Below, in pieces: positions 1-9,822 of a stretch of DNA of 64,000 bases (positions are counted from its first letter, which is position 1; each line of letters opens with the position of its first letter). Under the pieces are notes generated by a model. It did not search any database and was not told the DNA's origin. It worked only from the letters and a program-made list of their open reading frames with translations. Made by a program: the position numbers and the translations under genes. Origin of the DNA: Thalassovita mediterranea (GTDB taxonomy: Bacteria; Pseudomonadota; Alphaproteobacteria; Rhodobacterales; Rhodobacteraceae); NCBI RefSeq assembly GCF_001458435.1, contig NZ_CYSF01000006.1, positions 434,001 through 498,000 on the forward strand. Reading direction: 5' to 3'.

Positions 1-844
1 GCCCGTAGCCCTGCCCGTTGATCCACAACAGCGCATGGGTCAACAAACGGCGCTGCAATTCCTCAGGCAGATCAGCGAAGGGGGCGGCAGCAATCGCCAA
101 ATCGCCCGCTATTTGATCAACATGGTCGCCCACAAACTGCGCCACCGCCCAGTTAAGGGCATGCCGCGCCTGCCCCAGCGCCTGCGCGGATTGCGCCAAT
201 TGGTCTATGCTGACGCCTTGATCCGAGAGGCCCGCAAGTGCCTGCCTCATTCGCACGCGCTCAAACTGTGGGTTTTCATTGCTGGGGTCATCGACCCACT
301 GAATGCCGCCTCTCCGCAGTACATCGCGCAATTCTTCGCGCCCAACGGACAACAAGGGGCGATGAAAGCGCACTCCATCTACTTCTTTCACAGACGCCAT
401 AGCGGATAGGCCATCCACCCCTGCCCCACGCGCCAGCCGCATCAACAGCGTTTCCGTCACATCATCGCGGGTGTGCCCCAAAAGGACCGCACCGATTCCG
501 CGCTCGGTCGCCCATTTGGCCATGAGCTGGTAGCGGGCGCGGCGGGCGGCATCCATCAGGTTGCCGCCCGCCGCGCCCGCCTGCGCCCATTTCAACGTAT
601 CATGCGAGAGCCCAAGGGCGGCTGCCTGACGTGCAACCTCTGCCGCCTCAGCCGCAGCTTCCGACCGCAGACAATGATCAACTGTGACCACATGCAGCAC
701 ACGGCCATCGGAGTGCGCCCATTCCGCTGCCATATACATCAATGCGAGGGAATCACTGCCGCCAGAGACCGCCACCCCGAGCGGTCCCGCCGGTAGTTTT
801 TGTAATGCCGCCGCCAATTGGTGGGCGGGCATGACCGTGGTCAT
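1..844 (-). CDS. tilS: tRNA(Ile)-lysidine synthetase TilS, C-terminus cut by window edge
   Basis: TilS uses ATP to attach lysine to C34 of the CAU-anticodon tRNA-Ile so that it reads AUA. The minus-strand ATG at 844 opens a frame with the PP-loop motif SGGSDS at about residues 29-34, then VTVDHCLRS and LLGHTRDDVTETLLMRLARG, all typical of the N-terminal adenylation domain. About 281 residues are visible; the C-terminal part lies beyond position 1. The ATG overlaps the stop of cpoB (ATGA), so the two are translationally coupled at the end of the Tol-Pal operon. Identity is firm; only the missing C-terminus limits it. Confidence 0.93.
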   Translation of the reverse strand, partial: MTTVMPAHQLAAALQKLPAGPLGVAVSGGSDSLALMYMAAEWAHSDGRVLHVVTVDHCLRSEAAAEAAEVARQAAALGLSHDTLKWAQAGAAGGNLMDAARRARYQLMAKWATERGIGAVLLGHTRDDVTETLLMRLARGAGVDGLSAMASVKEVDGVRFHRPLLSVGREELRDVLRRGGIQWVDDPSNENPQFERVRMRQALAGLSDQGVSIDQLAQSAQALGQARHALNWAVAQFVGDHVDQIAGDLAIAAAPFADLPEELQRRLLTHALLWINGQGYG

Positions 845-1668
845 GAGCAGGACAGGCGACCGCGCTCTGCCTCTGCGATTGCCACAGAATCCGATCCCGG
901 GAAACGCAGGCCAACTTCGGCCAGTGTCACACACGCCTCAGCCGTCTGGCCCAACTGGCCCAACGAATAGCCCAATTTATAAAGAGCCTCAGGTGCGCTA
1001 TCGCCCTGCGGAGCAGCGCTGAAGGCATCCAGATAAGCCCGCGCCGAGGATGTTTGATCACCATTTCCCGCCAAGGCATCGCCCCGCAGCAAATGCGCCA
1101 AAGGTGCCAGCGGGCTGCCAGGGTAGCTATTGAGGAATCCATCCAGCAATTCCAACGCCTGTGCATATTCGCCCGCATTCAGCGCAGCATCCGCGCGTTC
1201 AAAATCAGCCTCTTCACCGATGGCCAGTTCTGGCCCATCCACGATACCGGCATCCGGCGCGACGGGCACAGCGATTTCGTCACCATTGAGATCGCCGCCC
1301 AGCGTACTGCCCTCGGCGAGTGAAGCGATATCGCAGCCGTCTTCCAATTCGCACAGACGGAACTCCAAATCACCGACGCGGTTGCCGCCATCGGTAGCGA
1401 CACGGTTGATGCGGAATTCCAACTCTTCGGTCTTGGCAGTGAGGCGCTGCATCTGGCCTTCGATCGCGTTGACACGCTGCAACAGCGTTCCACCGATCGC
1501 CCCTTCTGGGGCACCGGTGGTATTCAATTCACGTTTCAGGCGCTGCAGGTCCACATACAGGACCGACAGCTCCTGACGGATATCCGCCAATGTCTGATCC
1601 CGATCCTGTGCCACAGCATTCTGCGGTGTGGCAGTAGCCATCAGAGCAGCGATAACAAACCAGCGCAT
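841..1668 (-). CDS. cpoB: Cell division coordinator CpoB (YbgF), periplasmic TPR protein
   Basis: CpoB links outer-membrane constriction by Tol-Pal to septal peptidoglycan synthesis. I chose the ATG at 1668 because GAGG lies 6 bases upstream; ATG 1680 and a start at 1704 are alternatives. The 275-residue product has a signal peptide (about residues 1-21, ending NAVAQ), a coiled-coil stretch (about 25-90) and C-terminal tetratricopeptide repeats (about 150-275, with GEYAQALELLDGFLNSYPGS and APEALYKLGYSLGQLGQ). It follows pal, as in most proteobacterial tol operons, and its stop overlaps the tilS start. Confidence 0.9.
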   Translation of the reverse strand: MRWFVIAALMATATPQNAVAQDRDQTLADIRQELSVLYVDLQRLKRELNTTGAPEGAIGGTLLQRVNAIEGQMQRLTAKTEELEFRINRVATDGGNRVGDLEFRLCELEDGCDIASLAEGSTLGGDLNGDEIAVPVAPDAGIVDGPELAIGEEADFERADAALNAGEYAQALELLDGFLNSYPGSPLAPLAHLLRGDALAGNGDQTSSARAYLDAFSAAPQGDSAPEALYKLGYSLGQLGQTAEACVTLAEVGLRFPGSDSVAIAEAERGRLSCS

Positions 1669-1734
1669 CTGCGTCCTCATCCTGTTGGTATGGGCAGCGC
1701 TCAAGGCGAGCCCGATACACCTTCACCACGTCGA

Positions 1735-2247
1735 TTAGCTCGACAGACCAGCCGACAGAACCGTCACGCCGCGACGGTTTTGCGAATAACAGCTTTCGTC
1801 GGAACAAATTGCCAGCGGGCGTTCCTTGCCAAAACTGACCACTTTCAGGCGGTTCGGGGCAATGCCACGCTGGATCAAGTACTGGCGCACCTCACTGGCA
1901 CGCCGCGCCCCTAGGGCGAGGTTATATTCACGGGTGCCTTGTTCATCGGCGTGACCTTCGATCACGGCACTGAAATCCATGTTCTGCAGCAACCAATCGG
2001 CCTGCAGGTCAAGCGTTTGCGCCGCCGAAGGCGACAACGTCGACTGGTTCACCGCAAACAGCACGCGGTCCCCGACAGTTTGCTGGAAATAAGCAGGTGA
2101 ACGCGGATCGCCTGCAGCGCCATCCACCCCGTTCGTGGGATCACCGCTCAGGTAGACGTCGTTGCCTACATTATTGGGATCAGTACAAGCGGCCAGCGCC
2201 ACCACTGCAGTCAGCATAAGTGCCCGTGTCAGACCTTTTTTCATCAT
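1735..2247 (-). CDS. pal: Peptidoglycan-associated lipoprotein Pal
   Basis: Pal is the outer-membrane lipoprotein that binds diaminopimelate in peptidoglycan and is mobilised by TolB/TolA during division. The start at 2247 has GGCAGGAG just upstream and gives a lipoprotein signal with lipobox LAAC (Cys at residue 21), which an upstream in-frame start at 2328 would bury. The OmpA-like domain occupies about residues 60-165 with the typical VIEGHADEQGTREYNLALG segment. It has 170 residues, normal for Pal. It lies between tolB and cpoB with a 123-bp gap from tolB that may hold its own promoter. Confidence 0.95.
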   Translation of the reverse strand: MMKKGLTRALMLTAVVALAACTDPNNVGNDVYLSGDPTNGVDGAAGDPRSPAYFQQTVGDRVLFAVNQSTLSPSAAQTLDLQADWLLQNMDFSAVIEGHADEQGTREYNLALGARRASEVRQYLIQRGIAPNRLKVVSFGKERPLAICSDESCYSQNRRGVTVLSAGLSS

Positions 2248-2289
2248 CGTCTCCTGCCCTGTTTGGCGTCTCTGCGGCGCGTCTGCCCT

Positions 2290-2319
2290 ATTAGGTTTGC
2301 AAACCACCCCGAAGGTCAA
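2290..2319 (-). promoter_or_regulatory. Possible sigma-70 promoter for pal
   Basis: In the tolB-pal gap, read on the minus strand, TTGACC (2319-2314) is followed after 18 bp by CCTAAT (2295-2290). The -35 matches 5 of 6 consensus bases and the -10 matches 4 of 6. Pal is usually needed in excess over TolB, so an internal promoter is plausible. Sequence match only. Confidence 0.35.
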
Positions 2320-2370
2320 GTCTTGCATTCCGCCAGCATCACTGACGGAAGCCGTTCGATTGGTTCCGCC

Positions 2371-3705
2371 TCATTCTTGCAGCGGCGACCATGCGGGGTC
2401 AGATCCCCCACCCTGAGTGCGCACGCGGCGCAGGTTGCGGCCTGTGATATCCACCGAATACAGGCTGGACTTGCCGTTTGCGCCCTGTGTTTCGCGGGTG
2501 AACATAATCACCCGACCGTTCGGCGACCAGGTCGGCCCTTCATCCAGGAAGGACGAAGTCAGCGGGCGTTCCTCGGATCCATCCGTGCGCATGACGCTGA
2601 TATGGAACCGACCTTTGTTCTGTTTGGTAAAGGCAATCAAATCCCCGCGCGGCGACCACACCGGGTTACCATACTGCCCTTGGCCAAAACTGATGCGGCG
2701 CGGTTCGCCACCGTTTGCATCCATGATGTACAGCTGCTGCGTGCCGCTGCGATCGCTCTCGAACACGATCCGGCTGCCATCGGGACTATAGCTGGGCGCA
2801 GTTTCAATCGACGGCGCCGAGGTCAGGCGCTGAGACCGGCCCGAATTGATGTCCATTTTATAAAGGTCGGTATTGCCGCCCTGCGTCAGCGAGTAGACCA
2901 CCGTTTGCCCATCTGGCGAAAACCGCGGCGCAAAGCTCATGGTGCCATTCTGCTCTTCCAGCACGCGGCGACGCACCGAGGCCACATCCAGCACATAGAT
3001 CCGTGGGAACCCCGTTTCATACGACGTATAAAGAATGCGGTCCCCCGTGGGCGAAAAGCGTGGGGCCAAAACGATGGACCGGCTGTCGGTCAGGAATTGC
3101 ACATTAGCGCCATCGTAATCCATGATGGCCAGTCGTTTCTTACGATCATTCTTGGGGCCGGTTTCGCTGACATAGACCACGCGGCTGTCAAAATAACCGC
3201 TTTCACCGGTGATCCGGCTATAGACCGCATCCGCCACCTTATGTGCCATGCGGCGCCAACCGTCCTGCGTGCCAGTGAACTGCAACCCGCTGCCCAGTTC
3301 GGTTCCGGCAAACACGTCATAGAGGCGGAATTTCACCGTCAGGCGGCCACCCGATTGCAGGCTGACCGCGCCAGTGACCAGCGCCTGTGCGTTGATCGCT
3401 TTCCAATCCGCAAACTGCACGGGGCTGGAAAAGCTGGTCACACGGCTGATAAAGGCGCTGTCGGGAATTTCACGAAACAGCCCCGTGCCACTTAGGTCGT
3501 CGGCCACCAGTTGCGCAATGTCGCGGGCCAACTGTCCAGCGTTGCCACCTTCGGCGACAAAGTCCGGCGCCGCAAAGGGCAAGGGTTCGATCACACCTTC
3601 GGTAATCTCAATCCGCAAAGGGGCGGCTTGGGTCTGTGCGGGCAGGCCCAGCGTCATCCCCAATGTCATTGTTGCCGCGAGGCAGGTCAGGAAACGTCTG
3701 ATCAT
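2371..3705 (-). CDS. tolB: Tol-Pal system periplasmic beta-propeller TolB
   Basis: TolB is the periplasmic adaptor that binds Pal and TolA. Its 444 residues start with a signal peptide (about 1-28, ending TQAA). An N-terminal alpha/beta domain follows to about residue 165, then a six-bladed propeller built of repeats such as [38 protein letters not shown] and [19 protein letters not shown]. Its ATG overlaps the tolA stop by 4 bp. Length and repeat number match the family. Confidence 0.96.
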   Translation of the reverse strand: MIRRFLTCLAATMTLGMTLGLPAQTQAAPLRIEITEGVIEPLPFAAPDFVAEGGNAGQLARDIAQLVADDLSGTGLFREIPDSAFISRVTSFSSPVQFADWKAINAQALVTGAVSLQSGGRLTVKFRLYDVFAGTELGSGLQFTGTQDGWRRMAHKVADAVYSRITGESGYFDSRVVYVSETGPKNDRKKRLAIMDYDGANVQFLTDSRSIVLAPRFSPTGDRILYTSYETGFPRIYVLDVASVRRRVLEEQNGTMSFAPRFSPDGQTVVYSLTQGGNTDLYKMDINSGRSQRLTSAPSIETAPSYSPDGSRIVFESDRSGTQQLYIMDANGGEPRRISFGQGQYGNPVWSPRGDLIAFTKQNKGRFHISVMRTDGSEERPLTSSFLDEGPTWSPNGRVIMFTRETQGANGKSSLYSVDITGRNLRRVRTQGGGSDPAWSPLQE

Positions 3706-4763
3706 TTGATCCTCATCTTTTCCGGATTGAAGGTCATTTCAATCTCTCGCCATTGTTCGTATTTTTCTGCGGGCAAAGCAAAGCCTCGCGCGCCGCAGCG
3801 GATAATTGCGCGGCGTGCCGCCTGAAATGCCTGATTGACCGAACCGCCGGTGCCGCCAGAACTGGACACCATGCGGATGGTGCCCACGTTAGGCTTGCCA
3901 TCCTCTGACATCTCAACCGCGACAACCACGGTGGTGTTCAGCGCCGCGCTGGACAGCGATCCGGTGTTCCAGCATTTCTGCACCGCCACCCGCAACGCAT
4001 CCTTTTCCCCCGCACTCAGCGGCGGACCAGAGGGGCGCGCAGGACGCGGCGGTTCTGTTGTTTCTTCATCCGCCAGACCTGCCAACAGGTCATCAACGGC
4101 GGATTGGGTGTTATCGGGCGCAGGCTGCGCAACCTCACGCGGTGGTTCGGGGCGGTTGGGGCGCAGGCGCGGACGCAGGGAACGGGACAGGCCGACATCG
4201 TCGCCCTCTTTCGCCTCGGTCACAATCTCGGTCGCGGCGGCCTCTTCGACGGTGCGTTCTTGTTCGGGCAGTTGTTCTTCACCGGCTTGGTCCGAGGTTT
4301 CCACCTCTTGGGCCACATCAGCCACCTGATCCTCGGGATCGGGCTGTTCCACCGGCGTGGGGGCCACACGATCTGCCGCCTGCGGACGCAACGGTTCTGG
4401 GGTCACGGGGCCGTCGGTTTCAGGCGCCTCTGGCTCCGGCGCGATCACTGTGATGTCATCTGCAGGGGGCGGCGCGGGTTGTTCTGGTTCAGGCTCTACC
4501 GGCTGCGGCGGTTCAGGGCGAGGTGGCGGGCGCAGCGGCGCAGCCTCTTCCGGCTGCTCTTGCGGAGGTTCAGGCACCACCACATCCGTGGCCGCTGCAT
4601 CAGGGGCGGTCGTGTTAAATAGGCTGTCAAATTCCGCCTCAGAGATGGCCGTAACCTCCGTCACCTCAAACGGTTCGGACGAGGGCTGAAACGCCCCGCC
4701 GAACAGCACCCAGCCAATAAGGCCGACATGTGCAACGCCTGAAATGCTGTAGCCGATCTGCAT
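3702..4763 (-). CDS. tolA: Cell envelope integrity protein TolA
   Basis: TolA spans the periplasm and carries proton-motive energy from TolQR to TolB-Pal. The 353-residue protein has one N-terminal membrane anchor (about 5-25), then a long Pro/Glu-rich, low-complexity spacer (about 50-245) in place of the Ala/Lys/Glu helix of enteric TolA. A C-terminal TonB-like domain (about 250-353) has two cysteines (VQKCWN and IIRCGARGF) that could form a disulfide. The spacer composition makes sequence searches weak, so assignment rests on architecture and on its place between tolR and tolB. Confidence 0.9.
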   Translation of the reverse strand: MQIGYSISGVAHVGLIGWVLFGGAFQPSSEPFEVTEVTAISEAEFDSLFNTTAPDAAATDVVVPEPPQEQPEEAAPLRPPPRPEPPQPVEPEPEQPAPPPADDITVIAPEPEAPETDGPVTPEPLRPQAADRVAPTPVEQPDPEDQVADVAQEVETSDQAGEEQLPEQERTVEEAAATEIVTEAKEGDDVGLSRSLRPRLRPNRPEPPREVAQPAPDNTQSAVDDLLAGLADEETTEPPRPARPSGPPLSAGEKDALRVAVQKCWNTGSLSSAALNTTVVVAVEMSEDGKPNVGTIRMVSSSGGTGGSVNQAFQAARRAIIRCGARGFALPAEKYEQWREIEMTFNPEKMRIK

Positions 4764-4769
4764 CTGCTA

Positions 4770-5261
4770 TCAGTTCCCTGTGGTCTCTGTCTCTGCGTCC
4801 AGCGCGGGGCCGCCTGTGTCTGTCACCAGACCAATGTTGCTAAAGCCCGCGCGGTTGAGCGCGCCCATGACCTGCACCACGTCTTCATAAGGAACAGCCC
4901 CATCTGCGCGCAGGAAAACCCGATCACCGTCCCGTTCGGCGGCAATAGCGCGCAATCGTCCAACCAGATCAGCGCGCGCCACTTCGGTTTTCTGGATCAT
5001 CACGGTGCCTTCGGCGGTGATGGTGATCGCCAGCGGCTCTTCCTGTTCACCGGGCAGCGCCCCTGCGGCGGTCTTGGGCAGTTCCACAGGCACACCCACG
5101 GTCATCAAAGGTGCAGAAACCATGAAGATGATCAACAGAACCAGCATCACATCCACAAAGGGCGTGACGTTAATCTCTGCCATCGGTTGGGCGCCACCAC
5201 GACGCGCGCGTCTACGCCGCCCGCTGCCGCCTGCCCTCTTTTTCATCACACCCGCGCCCAT
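4770..5261 (-). CDS. tolR: Tol-Pal system inner-membrane protein TolR
   Basis: TolR is the ExbD-type partner of TolQ in the proton-driven motor. Its 163 residues begin with a very basic cytoplasmic tail (GRRRRARRGG), then EINVTPFVDVMLVLLIIFMV. Asp37 in that helix is the conserved proton-carrying residue. A periplasmic domain follows (about 60-150). ATG 5261 lies 3 bases after the tolQ stop; ATG 5246 is an alternative. It sits between tolQ and tolA. Confidence 0.95.
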   Translation of the reverse strand: MGAGVMKKRAGGSGRRRRARRGGAQPMAEINVTPFVDVMLVLLIIFMVSAPLMTVGVPVELPKTAAGALPGEQEEPLAITITAEGTVMIQKTEVARADLVGRLRAIAAERDGDRVFLRADGAVPYEDVVQVMGALNRAGFSNIGLVTDTGGPALDAETETTGN

Positions 5262-5264
5262 GGA

Positions 5265-5960
5265 TCACAGATCCAACTGGCGGCTAAGGATGGTGGAAAA
5301 CTCATCAGCGAAGGCCTCATAGCCCGCAATGATCCGATCCGCGTCGGCCGACAGCTTGTTGTAAAACACCACTGCCGGGATTGCCGCCAACAGGCCAAGG
5401 CCAGTGGCCAACAGCGCCTCTGCAATACCGGGTGCCACAACGGCAAGGTTCGTCGACTGCTGCTCCGCGATGTCGATGAAGGCGACCATGATACCCCAAA
5501 CGGTGCCGAACAGACCAACGAAGGGCGCGGTAGAGCCGACGGTCGCCAGAATTGGCAGGCCGTTTTGCAGCCCCTCCGCCTCTTTCGCGATCGCTACGTC
5601 CATGGACCGATCAATCCGCGCCTGCGCACCGGCGATCAGCCCGCCATCGTCACGGTGCGAGCGGCGCCATTCGATCATGCCTGCGGCAAAAACCTTTTCC
5701 GAATGCCCCTTGGGATCCGGCCCGATCTGATCAAAGAGGCCATCCAGCGGCTCCCCCGACCAGAACGCGCGATCAAACCGCGCCGCTTCCCGTCGCGCAG
5801 CGCGGTAGGAGATGGTTTTCTGAATGATAATCGACCAAGACCAGAACGACGCCACAATCAGCAGCAACATCACCAGTTTCACGGTCAGTGTGGCGCGTGC
5901 AAATAGTGCCCACATGGAGAAATCAATCTCCTGCGCCAAGGCAAGGGTTTCTGTTTCCAT
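5265..5960 (-). CDS. tolQ: Tol-Pal system proton channel subunit TolQ
   Basis: TolQ is the MotA/ExbB-type channel subunit. From the ATG at 5960 (AGCAGG about 5 bases upstream) it has 231 residues; a start at 6011 would add an unlikely polar extension. Three membrane segments are visible, near residues 18-45, 130-155 and 170-192. The last two carry the ExbB-family signatures ILATVGSTAPFVGLFGTVWG and PGIAEALLATGLGLLAAIPA. First gene of the tolQRAB set, with ybgC upstream. Confidence 0.95.
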   Translation of the reverse strand: METETLALAQEIDFSMWALFARATLTVKLVMLLLIVASFWSWSIIIQKTISYRAARREAARFDRAFWSGEPLDGLFDQIGPDPKGHSEKVFAAGMIEWRRSHRDDGGLIAGAQARIDRSMDVAIAKEAEGLQNGLPILATVGSTAPFVGLFGTVWGIMVAFIDIAEQQSTNLAVVAPGIAEALLATGLGLLAAIPAVVFYNKLSADADRIIAGYEAFADEFSTILSRQLDL

Positions 5961-6084
5961 AAGCCTGCTCTGCTCTCTTGGGCCGTTTGTCGGCCCTTGT
6001 TTACATGGCAAGCTATCGTAAAATCAGGGGGAAAGCCATCAAAATGGCGTCAGCACGCGCCTTTCCGCCTAAAATTGATCAGGT

Positions 6085-6471
6085 TTAGTTAACCATCCGG
6101 CGGATGTTTGCCGGCATGCGGGCAGGTTGGCCGTCTTCATTCATCATGATCACCGTAACCACGGCGTGAAACAGCGCCTTACCCTGACACATCACCCATT
6201 GATCCATCACCAGACGCGCGCCGGTCACCTGCGCCACCTCGGTTGTCACGATCAGCTCATCGTCCAGCTTGGCAGGGGCCAGATAATCCGCCTCCACCCG
6301 CCGGACGGCAAAGACGAAGCCTTCGGCCTTCATCTCGTTTTGATCAATACCGATCTCACGCACCCATTCGCTGCGACCACGTTCAATGAACTTCAGGTAA
6401 TTGGCATAATAGACGATGCCCGCCATGTCGGTGTCTTCGTAATAAACGCGCACGGGGAGTTCGTAGATCAT
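6085..6471 (-). CDS. ybgC: Tol-Pal-associated acyl-CoA thioesterase YbgC
   Basis: YbgC is a hotdog-fold thioesterase that hydrolyses short- or long-chain acyl-CoA or acyl-ACP and is almost always encoded beside tolQ. The start at 6471 follows AGGCAGG. The first 25 residues contain YYEDTDMAGIVYYANYLKF with the catalytic Asp of the 4-hydroxybenzoyl-CoA thioesterase family. 128 residues is the usual size. The 124-bp gap to tolQ suggests tolQ may also have its own promoter. Confidence 0.92.
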   Translation of the reverse strand: MIYELPVRVYYEDTDMAGIVYYANYLKFIERGRSEWVREIGIDQNEMKAEGFVFAVRRVEADYLAPAKLDDELIVTTEVAQVTGARLVMDQWVMCQGKALFHAVVTVIMMNEDGQPARMPANIRRMVN

Positions 6472-6527
6472 CTGCCTGCCTTTTTTATCGGGTCTTATGT
6501 AATCCGGTGATCGCACCGTAGCAGACG

Positions 6528-7079
6528 TTAAATCGGCTGCAAGCCATAGCTGGCCAGCGCCTCATAAATCGGGCCATCCGCAGTGAGGGTTGATTGGTAG
6601 AGGGAGAAGGTCACCCCCTCCTCCAGCGGCATCATCGTCGCGCCCTGCGACAGTACAAACGCCGCCAGCCGCGCCTGCGCATCGGGCGGCAGGCCGCGCT
6701 GAAACCGCACCAGCGTCACATGCGGTTTGAACCGACGACGCGGCAGGTCGATCCCTGCCCCGCGAACCACCTGCGCCACCTTTTCCTGTAGATGCAGCAG
6801 TTCCGGCACCCGTTCGGCCAGCATCACCAAGGCGTTCGGGGATTTGCCGCCCCAAACCTCCAGCCCCTGTAATTGCAGGCGCACCTGTGGCAGTCGCAGA
6901 TCGCTTAGGCCCTCATGCAGCGGTTCCAGCACATCGTCCGCCTGCGCATCCAGGAAAGCAAGGGTCAGGTGCAGGTTCTCCTCCTCCACCTCGCGACCAA
7001 TTCCCAGCCCCTCGGCCACCCCCAGCAGACCGTCGCGCAAGGTTTCCGGTAGATCAAGGGCGATGAACAGCCGCCTCAT
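6528..7079 (-). CDS. thpR: RNA 2',3'-cyclic phosphodiesterase ThpR (2'-5' RNA ligase family)
   Basis: A 183-residue 2H phosphoesterase. The two catalytic tetrapeptides are HLTL (37-40) and HVTL (120-123), with the family start RRLFIALDLPE. Members hydrolyse 2',3'-cyclic phosphates on RNA ends; in vivo substrates are poorly known. The start overlaps the stop of the upstream gene by 4 bp (ATGA), so it is co-translated with the unrecognised gene at 7076-7759. Confidence 0.9.
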   Translation of the reverse strand: MRRLFIALDLPETLRDGLLGVAEGLGIGREVEEENLHLTLAFLDAQADDVLEPLHEGLSDLRLPQVRLQLQGLEVWGGKSPNALVMLAERVPELLHLQEKVAQVVRGAGIDLPRRRFKPHVTLVRFQRGLPPDAQARLAAFVLSQGATMMPLEEGVTFSLYQSTLTADGPIYEALASYGLQPI

Positions 7080-7759
7080 TCGCCGCGCTGGATTTGGTCG
7101 CTGTCATCCTCGATCACCAGATCGCCCTGCACCTGCAACCGGGCATAAAGGCGCAGCGCGTGGGATGGATCGCGGTCCGATCCGGGCATCAGTGGCGCAT
7201 AGGCGGCGCGGATCACACCGGCCACATCGGGCCGCAGGATCACATTCTCACCGGCAATCGCCAATGGCGAGGTTTCCGCAAACGCCGCGTTCGACCACAA
7301 GAGCATCACCTGAACCACCTGCGTCAGCGCCAGCGTTTCAGCAGGCATCTTGGCCATCGCGTCGTCCATCCGCACAAAGACAAAGGCCGCCTGAATGGCG
7401 CCCAGATCATCAAACCGGAAGCCGCGATATTGATTGGCATCCTGTTCCTTCAGCTTGCCCACCAACGTGGCCAAATCGGGCACCAGCTGGTCAAGGTTCG
7501 GCACGTCCAACAGTTCATCCCACTCCTTAAAGAAGAAGAACATCAGGTTCGCGCCCAGCTCTGGATCGGTTTCGGCCATCTTGTGACCGGCGAGGGCCAC
7601 CACAGCCTCCAATGCGCCCTTCACAATTTCCAGCGTCTCTTCCTCAACGCCGAAAACCACCGGCACAATGGGACGCCCCCAACGGGCAAAAACATAATCG
7701 CCGCCGTCACGGGTAAACAGCGCCTGAACAGCTTCGGGAGAGAGGGCTTCGGGTGTCAT
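7076..7759 (-). CDS. Conserved-looking protein of unknown function
   Basis: I do not recognise this 227-residue protein. The ATG at 7759 has AAGGATCC upstream and overlaps the MazG-like stop (ATGA), and its stop overlaps thpR, so it is a true operon member. It looks soluble, acidic and alpha-helical, with no signal peptide or membrane span. Distinctive segments are VFARWGRPIVPVVFGVEEET near residue 22, MFFFFKEWDEL near 77 and FRFDDLGAIQAAFVFVRMDD near 122. Its neighbours act on nucleotides or RNA, but no catalytic motif is visible. Confidence 0.75.
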   Translation of the reverse strand: MTPEALSPEAVQALFTRDGGDYVFARWGRPIVPVVFGVEEETLEIVKGALEAVVALAGHKMAETDPELGANLMFFFFKEWDELLDVPNLDQLVPDLATLVGKLKEQDANQYRGFRFDDLGAIQAAFVFVRMDDAMAKMPAETLALTQVVQVMLLWSNAAFAETSPLAIAGENVILRPDVAGVIRAAYAPLMPGSDRDPSHALRLYARLQVQGDLVIEDDSDQIQRGE

Positions 7760-8121
7760 TCTGGATCCTTCAGATACTTGCCCCATTTTCGCGCAAACAC
7801 ATGGGCAAGGTCCACCCCCTGCCAGTCCGCAAATAACAAGACGAAGCCAAAAAGATCGGCCATTTCATCCTCTAGCTCACGGCGCAACGTATCGGGATCG
7901 CCATCACTGCCGCGCGAACGACCAGAGAGTTTCAGATAGGCCGATGATACCTCGCCCAATTCCTCCATCATCTTGCCGAGGTAGAAACTGCCATCCCGCG
8001 TCACATCGAAATTGTCACCGTATATCTGGCCAATCCGCGCAGCGATGTCTTGCAACGCGGCCAGATCGCGTGGGGTTTCGGGGTCGTTATTTGCCAAAGA
8101 GGTTGCCCTGCTCTTTCTCAC
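7756..8121 (-). CDS. MazG-like nucleotide pyrophosphohydrolase
   Basis: All-alpha NTP pyrophosphatase of the MazG/dUTPase superfamily, which hydrolyses NTPs or dNTPs to monophosphates as house-cleaning. The metal-binding signature is EELGEV (about residues 51-56) with [12 protein letters not shown] (about 80-92), the EExxE...ExxD pattern. The start is unsure: GTG 8121 overlaps ruvB by 35 bp, and TTG 8097 is the next option. About 113-121 residues, a single-domain form. Substrate cannot be read from the sequence. Confidence 0.8.
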   Translation of the reverse strand: MRKSRATSLANNDPETPRDLAALQDIAARIGQIYGDNFDVTRDGSFYLGKMMEELGEVSSAYLKLSGRSRGSDGDPDTLRRELEDEMADLFGFVLLFADWQGVDLAHVFARKWGKYLKDPE

Positions 8122-9121
8122 TGCGCTGTGGCGCCTCCAGCCCCATGTGGCGCCATGCCTTCGCGGCCAGCATCCGGCCGCGCGGGGTGCGCTGGATCAG
8201 GCCTTGTTGCAGCAGGAAAGGCTCAATCACCTCCTCCAGCGCATCGCGGCTTTCACTCAGGGCGGCGGCGATTGTTTCAATCCCGACGGGACCGCCGCCG
8301 TAGTTTTCAGCAATCAGGGTCAGATAACGACGGTCTGCGCCATCAAGGCCCAGATCATCCACCCCCAGCCGCGTCAGCGCATGATCGGCCAGCGCCTGCG
8401 TAACCTTGCCGTCGCCCTCAACCACTGCAAAATCCACCACACGGCGTAGCAAACGGCCCGCGATACGGGGCGTGCCGCGGGACCTTTTGGCAATCTCACG
8501 CGCGCCATCCGGCGTGGCGGGCGCGCCCAGCAGTTTGGCGTTGCGGGTCACAATCTCGTTCAACTCATCCACAGTGTAGAACTGCAACCGCGTCGGGATG
8601 CCGAAACGGTCGCGCAGCGGCGTCGTCAGCAGGCCCAAACGGGTGGTGGCGCCGACCAGCGTGAACGGCTGCAGCTCGATCCGCACAGTGCGCGCGGCGG
8701 GGCCTTCGCCGATCACCAGATCCAGCTCATAATCCTCCATCGCGGGATAGAGCACCTCTTCGACCGCAGGATTAAGCCGGTGGATTTCGTCGATGAACAA
8801 CACATCGCGCGCCTCAAGGTTCGTCAGGATCGCCGCCAGATCGCCTGCTTTGGCCAGAACCGGCCCCGAGGTCATGCGAAAGTTTACCCCCAGCTCCCGC
8901 GCCATGATCTGGGCCAGCGTGGTTTTCCCCAGACCGGGGGGACCGTGAAACAGAGTGTGATCCATCGCCTCGCCCCGTTGGCGGGCCGATTGGATAAAAA
9001 CGCGCAGGTTCGCGCGCGCCTCTGCCTGACCGATGAAATCGCCCAGTTCCTGCGGACGCAGGGCGCGGTCGTTGTCTTCGGGCAAGGGCTCTGGCCGTAG
9101 GTTCGGGTCGGCGTCAATCAT
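8087..9121 (-). CDS. ruvB: Holliday junction branch migration ATPase RuvB
   Basis: RuvB is the hexameric AAA+ motor that pumps DNA through RuvA-bound Holliday junctions. The 344 residues show Walker A ([12 protein letters not shown], about 59-70), Walker B ([11 protein letters not shown], about 107-117), sensor 1 ([18 protein letters not shown]) and the arginine-rich sensor 2 region ([15 protein letters not shown]). A C-terminal winged helix includes [15 protein letters not shown]. It follows ruvA by 5 bp. Confidence 0.98.
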   Translation of the reverse strand: MIDADPNLRPEPLPEDNDRALRPQELGDFIGQAEARANLRVFIQSARQRGEAMDHTLFHGPPGLGKTTLAQIMARELGVNFRMTSGPVLAKAGDLAAILTNLEARDVLFIDEIHRLNPAVEEVLYPAMEDYELDLVIGEGPAARTVRIELQPFTLVGATTRLGLLTTPLRDRFGIPTRLQFYTVDELNEIVTRNAKLLGAPATPDGAREIAKRSRGTPRIAGRLLRRVVDFAVVEGDGKVTQALADHALTRLGVDDLGLDGADRRYLTLIAENYGGGPVGIETIAAALSESRDALEEVIEPFLLQQGLIQRTPRGRMLAAKAWRHMGLEAPQRSEKEQGNLFGK

Positions 9122-9126
9122 CTAGC

Positions 9127-9822
9127 TTATCCCTTCGGCGCCAAAAGGATCAGCGCGGCGCGGATCAGATCCGATGTGCCTGCCTCCGGCGCGTCTTGTG
9201 CGGCCTGCGCGACAGCGCTTGCCGCCTCTGCCGGGGCGTAGCCAAGGTTTGACAGCGCCGACAGCGCATCAGACTGCGCCGCTGCGGATTGCTGCGCCAC
9301 CGTCGGTTCCGCCTGTTTACGCGGCTTGCGTTTCGGGGCTGGCGTATCTTCGATCACCTCAACAGGTTCAGCGACCTCGGTTCCCATCGCAGCCGACAGC
9401 GTGCCGCCCATCGCCATGACGCCGGGGGCCTTATCCTTCAGCTCATGCACCACACGCTGTGCCGTTTTCGGCCCCACACCCTTCGCGGATTTGATCGCCG
9501 CAATATCGCCGAGCGTAATGGCGCGGCTGACACCTTCAGCACCCAAGGCCGACAGGATCGCCAGCGACGCCTTCGCACCGATCCCCTGAACCGAGGTCAG
9601 CAAGCGGTGCCATTCCTTTTCCAACAGCGTCGGAAAGCCGAAGAGCTGCATCAGATCCTCACGCACCAGCATATCGGTATAAAGCGCCACCGCCTCACCC
9701 GCGTGCGGCAGGGTCGCCATGGTGCGATCCGAGCAGTAGACGATATAGCCCACGCCGCGCACGTCGATCAGCACGTGATCCTCGCCGCGATAGTCCAGAA
9801 TACCCGAGAGTTTACCAATCAT
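9127..9822 (-). CDS. ruvA: Holliday junction DNA-binding protein RuvA
   Basis: RuvA tetramers hold the four-way junction for RuvB. The 231-residue protein has the N-terminal OB fold ([20 protein letters not shown]), the helix-hairpin-helix pair ([20 protein letters not shown] and [20 protein letters not shown]) and a C-terminal domain III that contacts RuvB. An Ala/Pro-rich linker of about 50 residues before domain III is longer than in E. coli RuvA (203 residues). Its ATG overlaps the ruvC stop. Confidence 0.97.
   Translation of the reverse strand: MIGKLSGILDYRGEDHVLIDVRGVGYIVYCSDRTMATLPHAGEAVALYTDMLVREDLMQLFGFPTLLEKEWHRLLTSVQGIGAKASLAILSALGAEGVSRAITLGDIAAIKSAKGVGPKTAQRVVHELKDKAPGVMAMGGTLSAAMGTEVAEPVEVIEDTPAPKRKPRKQAEPTVAQQSAAAQSDALSALSNLGYAPAEAASAVAQAAQDAPEAGTSDLIRAALILLAPKG

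Noticed and set aside
2263-3495. 410-codon open frame opposite tolB
   Set aside because: Shadow of the certain tolB gene; no family features and no ribosome site.
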